From an uncultured Gammaproteobacteria bacterium (GTDB taxonomy: Bacteria > Pseudomonadota > Gammaproteobacteria > Steroidobacterales > GCA-2729495), in assembly GCA_937958785.1 (NCBI GenBank), contig CALGMY010000137.1, positions 1-40,352 on the forward strand: 40,352 nt of DNA. The letters are read 5' to 3'. Below the pieces are notes generated by a model. That model was not told where the DNA came from. It saw only the letters and a list, made by a program, of their open reading frames with translations, and ran no database searches. The position numbers and the translations under genes were made by a program. Positions 24,054 through 31,706 of this stretch are shown here, piece by piece. How positions within the stretch are numbered: the stretch's first letter is position 1; each line of letters begins with the position of its first letter.

Positions 24054-25253
24054 ATGCCCCGTGATGTCCTGCCCCGCCAGGCTGCCTGGCCCGGCCTGCT
24101 GCTGCTCCTCGCCGCGCCGCTCGCGGACGCGGCGGCGCCCGCCATCACCTTCGACGGGACCTACACCGGCGACCTGATCCGGAACCTGGACGGCGGGGTG
24201 AAGACCGGCGGCACCTACCTGGACAACCTGGACCTGCAGATCAATGCGGAGCGCGGCAGCATTTTCGGCATTCCCGGGCTGTCGGGCCTCCTCTACGGGC
24301 TCTACAACAATGCCAACGAGTTCAGCGGGGAGTACGTGGGTGATGCCCACGTCGTGAGCAATATCGACGCGGGGCAGGCCTGGCGGATCTTCGAGGCGTG
24401 GCTCGACTGGGCACCGCGCGACGAGGGCGACTTCTCCATCCGCGCCGGACTCTACGACCTGAATTCCGAGTTCGACAGCCACGAGACCGGCGGCCTCTTC
24501 ATCAACTCCGCCCACGGCATCGGCACCGACTTCAGCCAGTCGGGACTGAACGGGCCTTCGATCTTCCCCGTGACCTCGCTCGCGCTCCGCGTCCGCACGG
24601 GCTGGGGCGATGGCGGCTATGGCCAGTTCGCCGTGCTGGACGGCGTGCCCGGCGACCCGGACGACTCCAAGAGCAACCGCATCGACCTGTCCGGGGACGA
24701 CGGCGCGCTCATCGTCGCGGAGGTGGGCTGGGCCGGTGGTGACTGGCGCAAGCTGGCGCTCGGCGCCTGGGTCTACACCGCCGACTTCGAGCGCCTCACC
24801 GACCCGGGTGGCGCGGAGGACGACGGCAACGAGGGCTGGTATGCGATCGCGGACCGTACGGTCTGGCGGGGCGATGCCGCGACGGTGGCCGCCTTCCTCC
24901 GGATCGGCCAGGCCGAGGAGAAGTACAACCCCTACGACGGCTACGTGGGCTTCGGCACCACGGTCGCCGGCTTCCTGGCCAGCCGGCCGGAAGACGAGCT
25001 GGGCCTCGCGGTGGCGATCGGCCTTGCCGGTGACGAGTTCGAGGCCAGCCGGGCGCTGGACGGCCTCGGGACCGACAGCCACGAGACCACGCTGGAACTG
25101 ACCTGGCGCGCGCCGGTGACGGACTGGCTGGTGCTGCAGCCGGACGTCCAGTACATCGTCAACCCGGGCAACGACCCGGACCTGGACAACGCGCTGGTCG
25201 TGGCCCTCCGCTTCGAACTCAGCTACTCCCGGCTGCTCGCGGGCGGCGACTGA
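24054..25253 (+). CDS. Carbohydrate porin, OprB family
   Basis: Outer-membrane porin of 399 residues. The signal peptide (MPRDVLPRQAAWPGLLLLLA, cleavage near ADAAA) precedes alternating beta-strand sequence. OprB-type features are the early DGTYTGDLIRNLDGG, SGLLYGLYNNANEFSGEYVGDA, FEAWLDW, SIRAGLYDLNSEFD, the GTDFSQSGLNGPSIFPV block, and the C-terminal LQPDVQYIVNPGNDPDLDNALVVALRFELSY. In Pseudomonas OprB passes glucose and other sugars; the substrate here is not predictable. The ATG at 24054 follows GAGGAG and begins the signal peptide; an in-frame TTG upstream lacks this. It converges on the methyltransferase-like gene with a 21-base gap. Confidence 0.88.
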   Translation: MPRDVLPRQAAWPGLLLLLAAPLADAAAPAITFDGTYTGDLIRNLDGGVKTGGTYLDNLDLQINAERGSIFGIPGLSGLLYGLYNNANEFSGEYVGDAHVVSNIDAGQAWRIFEAWLDWAPRDEGDFSIRAGLYDLNSEFDSHETGGLFINSAHGIGTDFSQSGLNGPSIFPVTSLALRVRTGWGDGGYGQFAVLDGVPGDPDDSKSNRIDLSGDDGALIVAEVGWAGGDWRKLALGAWVYTADFERLTDPGGAEDDGNEGWYAIADRTVWRGDAATVAAFLRIGQAEEKYNPYDGYVGFGTTVAGFLASRPEDELGLAVAIGLAGDEFEASRALDGLGTDSHETTLELTWRAPVTDWLVLQPDVQYIVNPGNDPDLDNALVVALRFELSYSRLLAGGD

Positions 25254-25274
25254 GCCGCCCCCGAGCGCGCCGGG

Positions 25275-26042
25275 TCAGGGCTTGCGGAACCGCAGGATGA
25301 AGCGGTCCGTGTTCCCGGTGACCGACTTGCGGCCCACCTCGTAGCGGAGCTCGTCATCCGGCGTGTAGTGCAGGCTGGAGAAGTCGTCGAGCACGAAGCC
25401 CGCCGCCTGTACCTCCTTGATCACCAGCACGGGGTCCATGCGCCGCCAGCTTTCGGCCGTGTCCGGTTCATTGTGACGCCGCGTGTGGTCGAGGATGGAG
25501 TAGAGGCCGCCCTTCTTCACGGCCGCGAACACGGCATTGTTGAGGTTCGCGCGGGCCTCCGGCGTCATGTTGTGGTAGTTGCGGAAGGTGACGACGAGGT
25601 CGACGTCCTTGACGCCGAGCGAGAACGGCCCCATCTCGAACAGGCCCATCTTGCCCGCCGCGGGCTTCAGGGCCGCATCCGCCGGGGCGACCTTCACCTT
25701 CTGCAGCGATGGTGTGGACTTCAGCACCGGCTCGAGGCGCGTGGTGCCAATGGCGACGTGCAACTCACCCTTGTCCGCGAGCACGGGCCCCAGGATCTTC
25801 GTGAAATACCCCCCGGCCGGCAACAGCTCGACGACCCGCTGGTCGTCCTTCAGCCCCATGAACTCCAGCGTCTTGCGCGGCTTGCGCTCCGCATCCCGGG
25901 CCTTCTCCTCGGGCGTCCGGATGTCGGCCTTCATCGCCGCCTCGATCTTCTCGCCGAGGGGCGACAGTTTCTCGGGCATGAACTGGGCGGTGGCGGGCGC
26001 GGCGAAGGCGACGAGGGCCAGGGACAGGACAGCGTTACGCAT
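25275..26042 (-). CDS. Exported class I SAM-methyltransferase-like protein (COG4798)
   Basis: Protein of 255 residues with a clear signal peptide (MRNAVLSLALVAFAAPATAQ), so it is exported, which is unusual for a methyltransferase fold. After a short charged region, FMGLKDDQRVVELLPAGGYFTKILGPVL corresponds to the first Rossmann strand and SAM loop (E-x-x-P-x-G-G-Y in place of the usual E-x-G-x-G-x-G). DLVVTFRNYHNM is a motif-IV-like strand, and GLYSILDHTRRHNEPDTAESWRRM is typical of COG4798 proteins. The periplasm lacks SAM, so a binding or other enzymatic role is possible. It has a separate TATACT box, and the Kelch gene upstream ends with a terminator hairpin. Confidence 0.83.
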   Translation of the reverse strand: MRNAVLSLALVAFAAPATAQFMPEKLSPLGEKIEAAMKADIRTPEEKARDAERKPRKTLEFMGLKDDQRVVELLPAGGYFTKILGPVLADKGELHVAIGTTRLEPVLKSTPSLQKVKVAPADAALKPAAGKMGLFEMGPFSLGVKDVDLVVTFRNYHNMTPEARANLNNAVFAAVKKGGLYSILDHTRRHNEPDTAESWRRMDPVLVIKEVQAAGFVLDDFSSLHYTPDDELRYEVGRKSVTGNTDRFILRFRKP

Positions 26043-26075
26043 GGCGGCTCCGGTGGGTGACCGATGGAAGCCCGC

Positions 26076-26081
26076 AGTATA
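26076..26081 (-). promoter_or_regulatory. -10 box of the exported methyltransferase-like gene
   Basis: TATACT on the minus strand, 33 bases before the ATG at 26042, with GGAG close to the start codon. No -35 is evident. This is a normal leader, in contrast to the start-proximal boxes elsewhere. Confidence 0.5.
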
Positions 26082-26115
26082 GGCCAGGCCGGGCGTGGTC
26101 TCCCCCGGAAAGGAA

Positions 26116-26141
26116 GGGCCGGGCCTGTCCAGGCCCGGCCC
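26116..26141 (-). terminator. Hairpin terminator after the Kelch gene
   Basis: Perfect 12-base arms GGGCCGGGCCTG/CAGGCCCGGCCC around a two-base loop, 19 bases past the stop of the minus-strand Kelch gene. On that strand it is followed by a mixed pyrimidine run (TTCCTTTCC) instead of a pure U-tract; on the plus strand CCCTTT follows. Confidence 0.7.
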
Positions 26142-26160
26142 CCTTTAGATTGACACGAGG

Positions 26161-28280
26161 CTAGTCGCAGTAATTGGCGTCCAGCGGATCCAGGCCGTCG
26201 ATCCAGGCGCCGATCGCATCCCGCTCCGACTGGGCCAGCAGGCCACCAATGGGCGGCATGGGGCGGGCCGTGTCGTTGATCCGCTGCCACAGGGTGCTGG
26301 TCTCCTTCACGCCGGGCGTGACGACCGGGCCACGGAAACTCCCGGTCCGCAGGTTGTCGCAGGTCGTGAGACTGAGCCGCGCCGCTGCACCGTGGCATCC
26401 CGTGCAGGTGCGGCTGAGGACCGGCTGCACGTCGCAGGCATAGGTGATGCCGCCACCCGACGACGTCACCGAGACGGCCACCGTGGCCGAGGTCACTGCG
26501 CCCCGGTCGTCCACTACCTCGACCGAGGCAGTGTAGTTGCCATCGCACGTGTAGACGTGGGTCGGGTTGGGATCGTTGCTGGTGCTGCCATCCCCGAAGT
26601 TCCACAGCGTGTAGGTGATGCTCCCGTCCGGGTCCACGGCGTTGCTGGTGAACGCGACCGATACGGGCTCAACGCCCGCGGCCGGCGCGGCCACCGGGGC
26701 GACGGTGGGCGCCAGGTTCGGACTCAGCTTGTCGTCGATCGTCCGGGCCAGGACGCCGTTGATGGCCTGCAGGCGCTGGCGCTGCGCAGCGCTCTTCACC
26801 TGTCGCCCGATGGCATCGTCGAAGAGGCCGGTGAGCGTGGCGGCCACCGGCAGGTTCCTGAGCCGGGGATCCCCGCCGCCGACGGTCTGGGAGATCAGGT
26901 ACAGCCAACCCTCGAGCAGCACCCGGCTGACCTTGCCGAGGCGCAGGGCGGAATTCGGGGTGTCCGCCAGGACGTTCTTCAGGCCCTTCACCTGGGGCAG
27001 CAGACCCGGGGTGTAGACCTCCACAGTCCGCAGCAGGACGGCACCCGGCGAGACGAAGCCGCCGGAGATCATGACCCGGCCGTCGTCGAGCAGCAGGCCA
27101 CTGAACTCGTCCCGCCCCGACGACATGATGCCGGACAGCTTCCAGGAACTCGTGGCCGGGTCGAACACCTCGGACGTGGGCTGGAAGATGCTCGGGAAAT
27201 TCGGGCTGGTGGTCACGCCGCCAGCGATCAGCAGCGTCCCGTCCAGCAGGCCCTGGGCGCCGATGTCGATGCGCTGCTTGAACATGGGCGCAACCGGCGT
27301 GAAGGTCCGCGTGACCGGATCGTAGATCTCGCTCTCGTCCGTGATGCGGCCGCCTGCCGACGTGTGCGTTTCGTTGTAGTAGGAACTCCCCTGCACCACG
27401 CGGCCATCCCGGAGCTTGCCGGGCAGCTGGGCCAGGTGGGAGAAGTTCATGGGCCCGACGGCGGTGAAGCTGTTGTCGGCGGGGTCGAAGACCTCCGCCG
27501 TATTGGTCGGGAACAGGGTGCCCGTGCCGGTGGAACCGCCGGAGATCAGCACCGTGCCGTCGTCCAGCAGGATCGCGCTGTGGGCGGACCGGGGCGCCAG
27601 CATGTTGCCGATGACCGTGAACAGGCCGGTGGCCGGGTCGAACAGCTCGACGGACTGGATGGGCTGGGAGGTCGTGGTGCTGACGCCGTTGCCTCCACCC
27701 ACGATCAGGACCTTGCCGTTCGGCAGTAGCGTCGCCGTATGGCTGCGGCGGGCGACGCTCATGGGACCGGCCGTTTCCGTCCACTCGTTGGTGAGCGGGT
27801 CGTAGATCTCCGCCGTCGCCAGCACGATGCCGGTGGCAGCCGTGGACCCGGTTCGCCGGTCACCAGCACACGACCGTCGGCGAGCGTCGTGGCCGTGTGG
27901 GACCAGCGCCGGATGGTCATGGGACCGACAGGCGTCACCGAGTTGTCCCCGGGATTGAAGGCGTCCACCGAATTGGTGATCACCGATACGGGCGCGTTCT
28001 GGACCTGGCCGCCCGTCAGCAGCACCCGCCCGTCGGCGAGCTTGGCGGTGCGATGGATGAAGCGCGGCACCGTCATGTTCAATCCGCGGGTGAAGTCACC
28101 GACCTCGCAGCTGGCCGGCCCGATTGCCTCGAGCACCTCGGGCGGGGGCGAGTTGGGTATGCCGGCGTGGCAGCTGATGCACGAGGCAGGCGCCCGGCAC
28201 TCGGCCAGCGCTGCGTTACCGATCGGCAGCAGGGCGACGGCCGCTGCGGCCAGGATTGAGGTGCGGAGCGATGCTTGCAT
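26161..28280 (-). pseudogene. Secreted Kelch-PKD-cytochrome protein, one-base frameshift
   Basis: Large exported protein with two predicted haem sites. From the ATG at 28280: signal peptide (to about 27), a CxxCH motif C34-ISC-H38, Kelch/galactose-oxidase-like repeats (ADGRVLLTGG, PNGKVLIVGG, DDGTVLISGG, DDGRVMISGG) forming a beta-propeller, then a PKD domain (WNFGDGSTSNDPNPTHVY). The C-terminal planctomycete-type cytochrome domain has CTGCH and a likely distal Met in ARPMPPIGG. The frame breaks near 27854: adding one G restores VTGGTGSTAATGIVLATAEI and a 706-residue product. Electron transfer or oxidation of an outside substrate is an inference. This may be a real inactivation or a sequencing indel. 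A GGGGGA site precedes the start. Confidence 0.82.
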
Positions 28281-28308
28281 GGTGGTTCCCCCGTGACGGC
28301 AATGGGAT

Positions 28309-28330
28309 AAGGTCATATCCACATGACCTT
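28309..28330. promoter_or_regulatory. Palindromic operator before the Kelch gene
   Basis: Perfect inverted repeat AAGGTCAT-N6-ATGACCTT, ending 29 bases before the Kelch start and just downstream of its predicted -10. The position would suit a repressor. The cognate factor is unknown; it is not one of the common consensus sites I know. Confidence 0.6.
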
Positions 28331-28332
28331 TC

Positions 28333-28361
28333 GTTTAATCGAGAGCGGCGCAAGAGGTCAA
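28333..28361 (-). promoter_or_regulatory. Candidate promoter of the Kelch gene
   Basis: On the minus strand TTGACC (28361-28356), a 17-base spacer, and TTAAAC (28338-28333). The -35 is good and the -10 weak. It is followed at once by the AAGGTCAT palindrome. Confidence 0.4.
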
Positions 28362-28450
28362 TGGGTGCCGGCGACCGCCGGGTGAGCCGACGACAGCGAT
28401 CCGCCTTCGACGATGTTGATCCTCCGGCAGTTTCGCCGGATGCGCGACGC

Positions 28451-29341
28451 TCAGGGCGCCGGGTCCGCAGGCGGTGCGTGGGCCGCGATCGCGGCTGTAT
28501 TGAGAACTATTCGCGCATCCTTGCGCAAACCGTCGCGCACTCCCGCCCAGGCCGCCTGGCGCCGGGCATCCGCAAGCGACGCGCGAATGCCATCGCTCAC
28601 CTCGGCGAGGGGGCGCTCTGCCCCGGGCTCGCGGGACTCGGCGCGCACTACCGCGTAGCCCGCGGGGACGTCGAGGACCTCACTGACTTCGCCCGGGCCG
28701 AGAGCCAGGGCGATGCTGCCCACCGGGCCCGGCGCGGTCCCTGCCTGCAACCAGACCTGGTCGACCGCAAGGCCGGTCTCCTCGGTCCGCGCCAGCAGCC
28801 CGCTGAACGGAACGCCGGCCTCGAGGTCAACCCGCGCCCGTTCCGCCCCGTCGCGCGACGCCACCCTCACGCGGGTCACGAGTACCCGCGCCGGAACCCG
28901 GAATTCGTCCCTGTGCGCGGCGTAGTGAACCGCGATCTCGTCGGGCGTCGGCGCCGGTACGCGACCCAGCTCCCGGACGAGCCAGTCCTCTGCCGGGAGT
29001 CCCGCGGCCTTCGCAGCCTCCGCCTGCAGGTGACGATCGACGAGGGATTCGACGAGTTCGGTCAGCATCTCCGGCGTGGTGTACTCGAGCCGGTCCTCGC
29101 CAGGCATGGCCGCGAGCGCCACATCGAGGTCGGCCGACGTGATCGCGTGGCCGTTGACCTCGGCGAGGACGGTATCCGGCGCGGGTGCGGGTGCAGGCCC
29201 GCCAACACCCTCCAGCGCAGGATGATCGGCCGGCAGGCCCTCCGGCAGGCGCCCGGGACCGGTCGGCCCGGACCCGCCGCAGGCCGTCAGTGCAGAGGCG
29301 AGGAGAAGCACTTTGCCCAGTCGATGACGAGTCCGGCTCAT
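28451..29341 (-). CDS. PpiC/SurA-like peptidyl-prolyl isomerase lipoprotein
   Basis: Lipoprotein of 296 residues with lipobox LTAC (Cys21) and a Pro/Ala-rich linker. A SurA-N-like helical region (VLAEVNGHAITSADLDVAL, then MLTELVESLVDRHLQAEAAKAAGL) leads to a parvulin-like part (FRVPARVLVTRVRVAS, AGVPFSGLLARTEETGLAVD, GPVGSIALALGPGEVSEVLDVPAGYAVVRAE). The usual parvulin histidine is not obvious in RVLVTRVRV, so it may be a chaperone more than an isomerase. EpsD-family proteins of exopolysaccharide loci look similar, and a VPxPA-CTERM protein lies 9 kb away; this link is speculation. A TAGAAT box sits six bases before the ATG. Confidence 0.75.
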   Translation of the reverse strand: MSRTRHRLGKVLLLASALTACGGSGPTGPGRLPEGLPADHPALEGVGGPAPAPAPDTVLAEVNGHAITSADLDVALAAMPGEDRLEYTTPEMLTELVESLVDRHLQAEAAKAAGLPAEDWLVRELGRVPAPTPDEIAVHYAAHRDEFRVPARVLVTRVRVASRDGAERARVDLEAGVPFSGLLARTEETGLAVDQVWLQAGTAPGPVGSIALALGPGEVSEVLDVPAGYAVVRAESREPGAERPLAEVSDGIRASLADARRQAAWAGVRDGLRKDARIVLNTAAIAAHAPPADPAP

Positions 29342-29347
29342 GCGCGG

Positions 29348-29353
29348 ATTCTA
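29348..29353 (-). promoter_or_regulatory. -10 box of the PpiC-like gene, predicted leaderless
   Basis: TAGAAT on the minus strand, exactly six bases before the ATG at 29341. No ribosome-binding site fits. No clear -35. Confidence 0.5.
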
Positions 29354-29408
29354 GTGGTTCCCACGATGCCGGATGGCACAATGTCGGGAAACAAGCGGAG
29401 CCGCACCG

Positions 29409-30659
29409 ATGCACGCCCACCCGTCGAAGACCCTGCGCCACCTCGCTGCCCGGTTCATCGCCGGGACGCTGGCCCTGGCCGCCACCGCGCCCCTCCTCGC
29501 CGACCAGGCGGTTCTCCACATGGCGATCGGCGATCCGGCGCGCCGGGACCGGGAGGTGCCACTGGTCCTGGACGGCATCACCGACACCGCCACCGGCGGG
29601 CTGGTGACCCCGGACGAGCTGGCCCGGCGCCTGGCCGACACCGGCATCGTCTTCCTGGGCGAGAACCATACGGACCAGGGCTTCCACGACGTGCAGCTGC
29701 GGGTGATCCGCGCGTTGCACGACGCCGGACGCGAGGTGCTGATCGGCCTCGAGATGTTTCCCTATACCGAGCAGCCGGCGCTCGACAACTGGAATGCCGG
29801 CCGCTACACCGAGGACGGTTTCGTCGAGCTCGCCCGCTGGTACGAGAACTGGGGCTACCACTGGAACTACTACCGGGAGATCTTCGCCTACGCGCGCGCG
29901 AAGGGGCTGCCCATGTACGCGATCAACAGCCCGCGCGAGGTCGTCAAGGCGGTGCGTTCCAAGGGCTTCGACCAGCTGACGCCCGAGGAAGCGGCCCGCC
30001 TGCCACCCCGGCTGGCGCCCGACAGCGACGAGCACAGGCGGATGTACCGGGCCTTCTTCGACGAGGACGATGCCCTGCACATGAACGAGGCGGCTCTCGA
30101 CGGCCTGTACCGGGCCCAGACCATGTGGGACGCGACGATGGGCTGGAATGCGCTGCAGGCCCTTCGTCGCCATGGCGGTCCACAGGCCATCATGGTGGTG
30201 CTGATCGGCGCCGGTCATGTCACCTTCGGGCTGGGTTCGGAGCGGCAGATCAGTCCCTTCTACGAGGGCAACATCGCCTCGGTCGTCCCCGTTACCGTCG
30301 TCGACGATGACGGCAAGCCCGTGAAGTCGGTCCGGGCGTCCTATGCCTCCTTCGTGTGGGGCCTCCCGCGGGAAGCAGACACGGTCTATCCGGGCCTCGG
30401 CCTCTCCCTGATGGGTGCCCTGGGCAAGGAGCCCGGCCAGGTCATCCAGGTCAGCCGGGACTCCGTGGCGGAACGGGCCGGCTTCCGGGTGGGCGACGTG
30501 CTGCTGCGGTTCGACGGCGAGAGCGTCGCCTCCGACAATGGCCTGCGCAAGATCCTGGCCCGCTATCGCTGGGGCGACGTGGCCAAGGCGCGGATCCGGC
30601 GGGACGGCGGGGAGAAGGACCTCGTGGTCAACTTCCGCCGCGCGGGCGGGACACGCTGA
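29409..30659 (+). CDS. ChaN-family (DUF399) haem-binding protein with C-terminal PDZ domain
   Basis: Exported protein of 416 residues. After a signal peptide (cleavage near LLADQ) comes a ChaN/DUF399 domain with VFLGENHTDQGFHDVQ (80-95), IGLEMFPYTEQPALD, WNYYREIFAYAR, YAINSPREV and VLIGAGHVTFG. Campylobacter ChaN binds haem and is thought to act in iron uptake. The C-terminus (about 335-412) is a PDZ domain (VIQVSRDSVAERAGFRVGDV then LLRFDGESV), common in this family. ATG at 29409 is chosen because it starts the signal peptide and has GCGGAG upstream. The stop overlaps the isocitrate dehydrogenase start (TGATG). Confidence 0.87.
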   Translation: MHAHPSKTLRHLAARFIAGTLALAATAPLLADQAVLHMAIGDPARRDREVPLVLDGITDTATGGLVTPDELARRLADTGIVFLGENHTDQGFHDVQLRVIRALHDAGREVLIGLEMFPYTEQPALDNWNAGRYTEDGFVELARWYENWGYHWNYYREIFAYARAKGLPMYAINSPREVVKAVRSKGFDQLTPEEAARLPPRLAPDSDEHRRMYRAFFDEDDALHMNEAALDGLYRAQTMWDATMGWNALQALRRHGGPQAIMVVLIGAGHVTFGLGSERQISPFYEGNIASVVPVTVVDDDGKPVKSVRASYASFVWGLPREADTVYPGLGLSLMGALGKEPGQVIQVSRDSVAERAGFRVGDVLLRFDGESVASDNGLRKILARYRWGDVAKARIRRDGGEKDLVVNFRRAGGTR

Positions 30660-31696
30660 TGGCCGCGCCGGCACGCATCCCCGCCACCCTCGTGCCGGGC
30701 GACGGGATCGGTCCCGAGATCGTCGAGTCCGTCGTCGCGGTGCTCGACGCCCTCGGTGCACCCTTCGAATGGGACTGGCAGGTTGCAGGCCTCGCGGGCA
30801 TCAGGGCGGCGGGCGATCCGTTGCCACGGGCGACGCTCGACAGCATCCACCGGACCCGGCTCGCACTGAAGGGCCCGCTCGAGACACCCTCGGGCGGCGG
30901 CTACCGGTCCTCCAACGTGCGCCTGCGGGAGGAGTTCCGGCTCTATGCCAACCTGCGGCCGGCCCGCACGATGGTTCCCGGCGGTCGCTTCGACGACATC
31001 GACCTGGTGGTCGTGCGGGAGAACCTCGAGGGCCTGTACATCGGCCACGAGATCTACATCCCGATCGACGACGACCCCCACGCCGTGGCCATGGCGACCG
31101 GCGTCAACACCCGGCAGGGCAGCCGGAACGTACTCGAGTTCGCCTTCGAGCACGCCATCGCGACCGGGCGCCGCAAGGTCACGCTGGTGCACAAGGCCAA
31201 CATCATGAAGGCACTGACGGGGATCTTCCTCGAGACCGGGACCGACCTGTGGGAACGGAAGTACAAGGGGAAGATCGAGCTCGAGACGGTCATCGTGGAC
31301 GCCTGCGCCATGAAGCTGGTGCTGAATCCCTGGCACTTCGACGTGCTGGTCACGACCAACCTGTTCGGCGACATCCTGTCGGACCTGGTGGCGGGACTGG
31401 TGGGCGGCCTCGGCATGACGCCGGGTGCCAACATCGGCGCCAACGCGGCGATCTTCGAGGCGGTGCACGGCTCGGCCCCCGACATCGCCGGCAAGGGCGT
31501 GGCGAATCCCACCGCCCTGCTGCTCGCAGCCGCCATGATGCTCGACCACTGCCAGCGGGTGGACCTCGCCGACCGCCTGCGCCAGGCGATCCACGACACG
31601 CTGAATGCCGGCAACGTGCGCACCGGCGACCTGGGCGGCAGGGCCAGCACGGCGGAGTACACGCGGGCGCTGGTCGGCCGCGTCCGGTCTGCCTGA
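30659..31696 (+). CDS. Isocitrate dehydrogenase, NAD-type
   Basis: Beta-decarboxylating dehydrogenase of 345 residues: isocitrate + NAD to 2-oxoglutarate + CO2 in the TCA cycle. It has LVPGDGIGPEIVESV, the substrate loop GGYRSSNVRLREEF (the S-x-N that contacts isocitrate, in place of the isopropylmalate motif), the YANLRPAR arginines, VHKANIMK and FGDILSDL with catalytic Lys/Asp. The cofactor site reads HGSAPDIAGKGVANP, and Asp-Ile at the position of Lys-Tyr in E. coli Icd marks NAD preference. The short form fits NAD-IDHs of Xanthomonas and Acidithiobacillus. Homoisocitrate or isopropylmalate dehydrogenase is less likely. ATG overlaps the upstream stop, so translation is coupled. Confidence 0.88.
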   Translation: MAAPARIPATLVPGDGIGPEIVESVVAVLDALGAPFEWDWQVAGLAGIRAAGDPLPRATLDSIHRTRLALKGPLETPSGGGYRSSNVRLREEFRLYANLRPARTMVPGGRFDDIDLVVVRENLEGLYIGHEIYIPIDDDPHAVAMATGVNTRQGSRNVLEFAFEHAIATGRRKVTLVHKANIMKALTGIFLETGTDLWERKYKGKIELETVIVDACAMKLVLNPWHFDVLVTTNLFGDILSDLVAGLVGGLGMTPGANIGANAAIFEAVHGSAPDIAGKGVANPTALLLAAAMMLDHCQRVDLADRLRQAIHDTLNAGNVRTGDLGGRASTAEYTRALVGRVRSA

Positions 31697-31706
31697 GCGC
31701 CGGCCG

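Noticed and set aside
28256..30310. Long plus-strand open frame of 684 codons opposite the PpiC-like and overlapping the ChaN genes
   Set aside because: Arg/Pro/Gly-rich composition with no domain; it is a shadow of real genes in GC-rich DNA, and the opposite or alternate frames carry clear motifs.
30659..31696. 3-isopropylmalate dehydrogenase (leuB)
   Set aside because: The substrate loop has the S-x-N of isocitrate enzymes, and there are no leu genes nearby.
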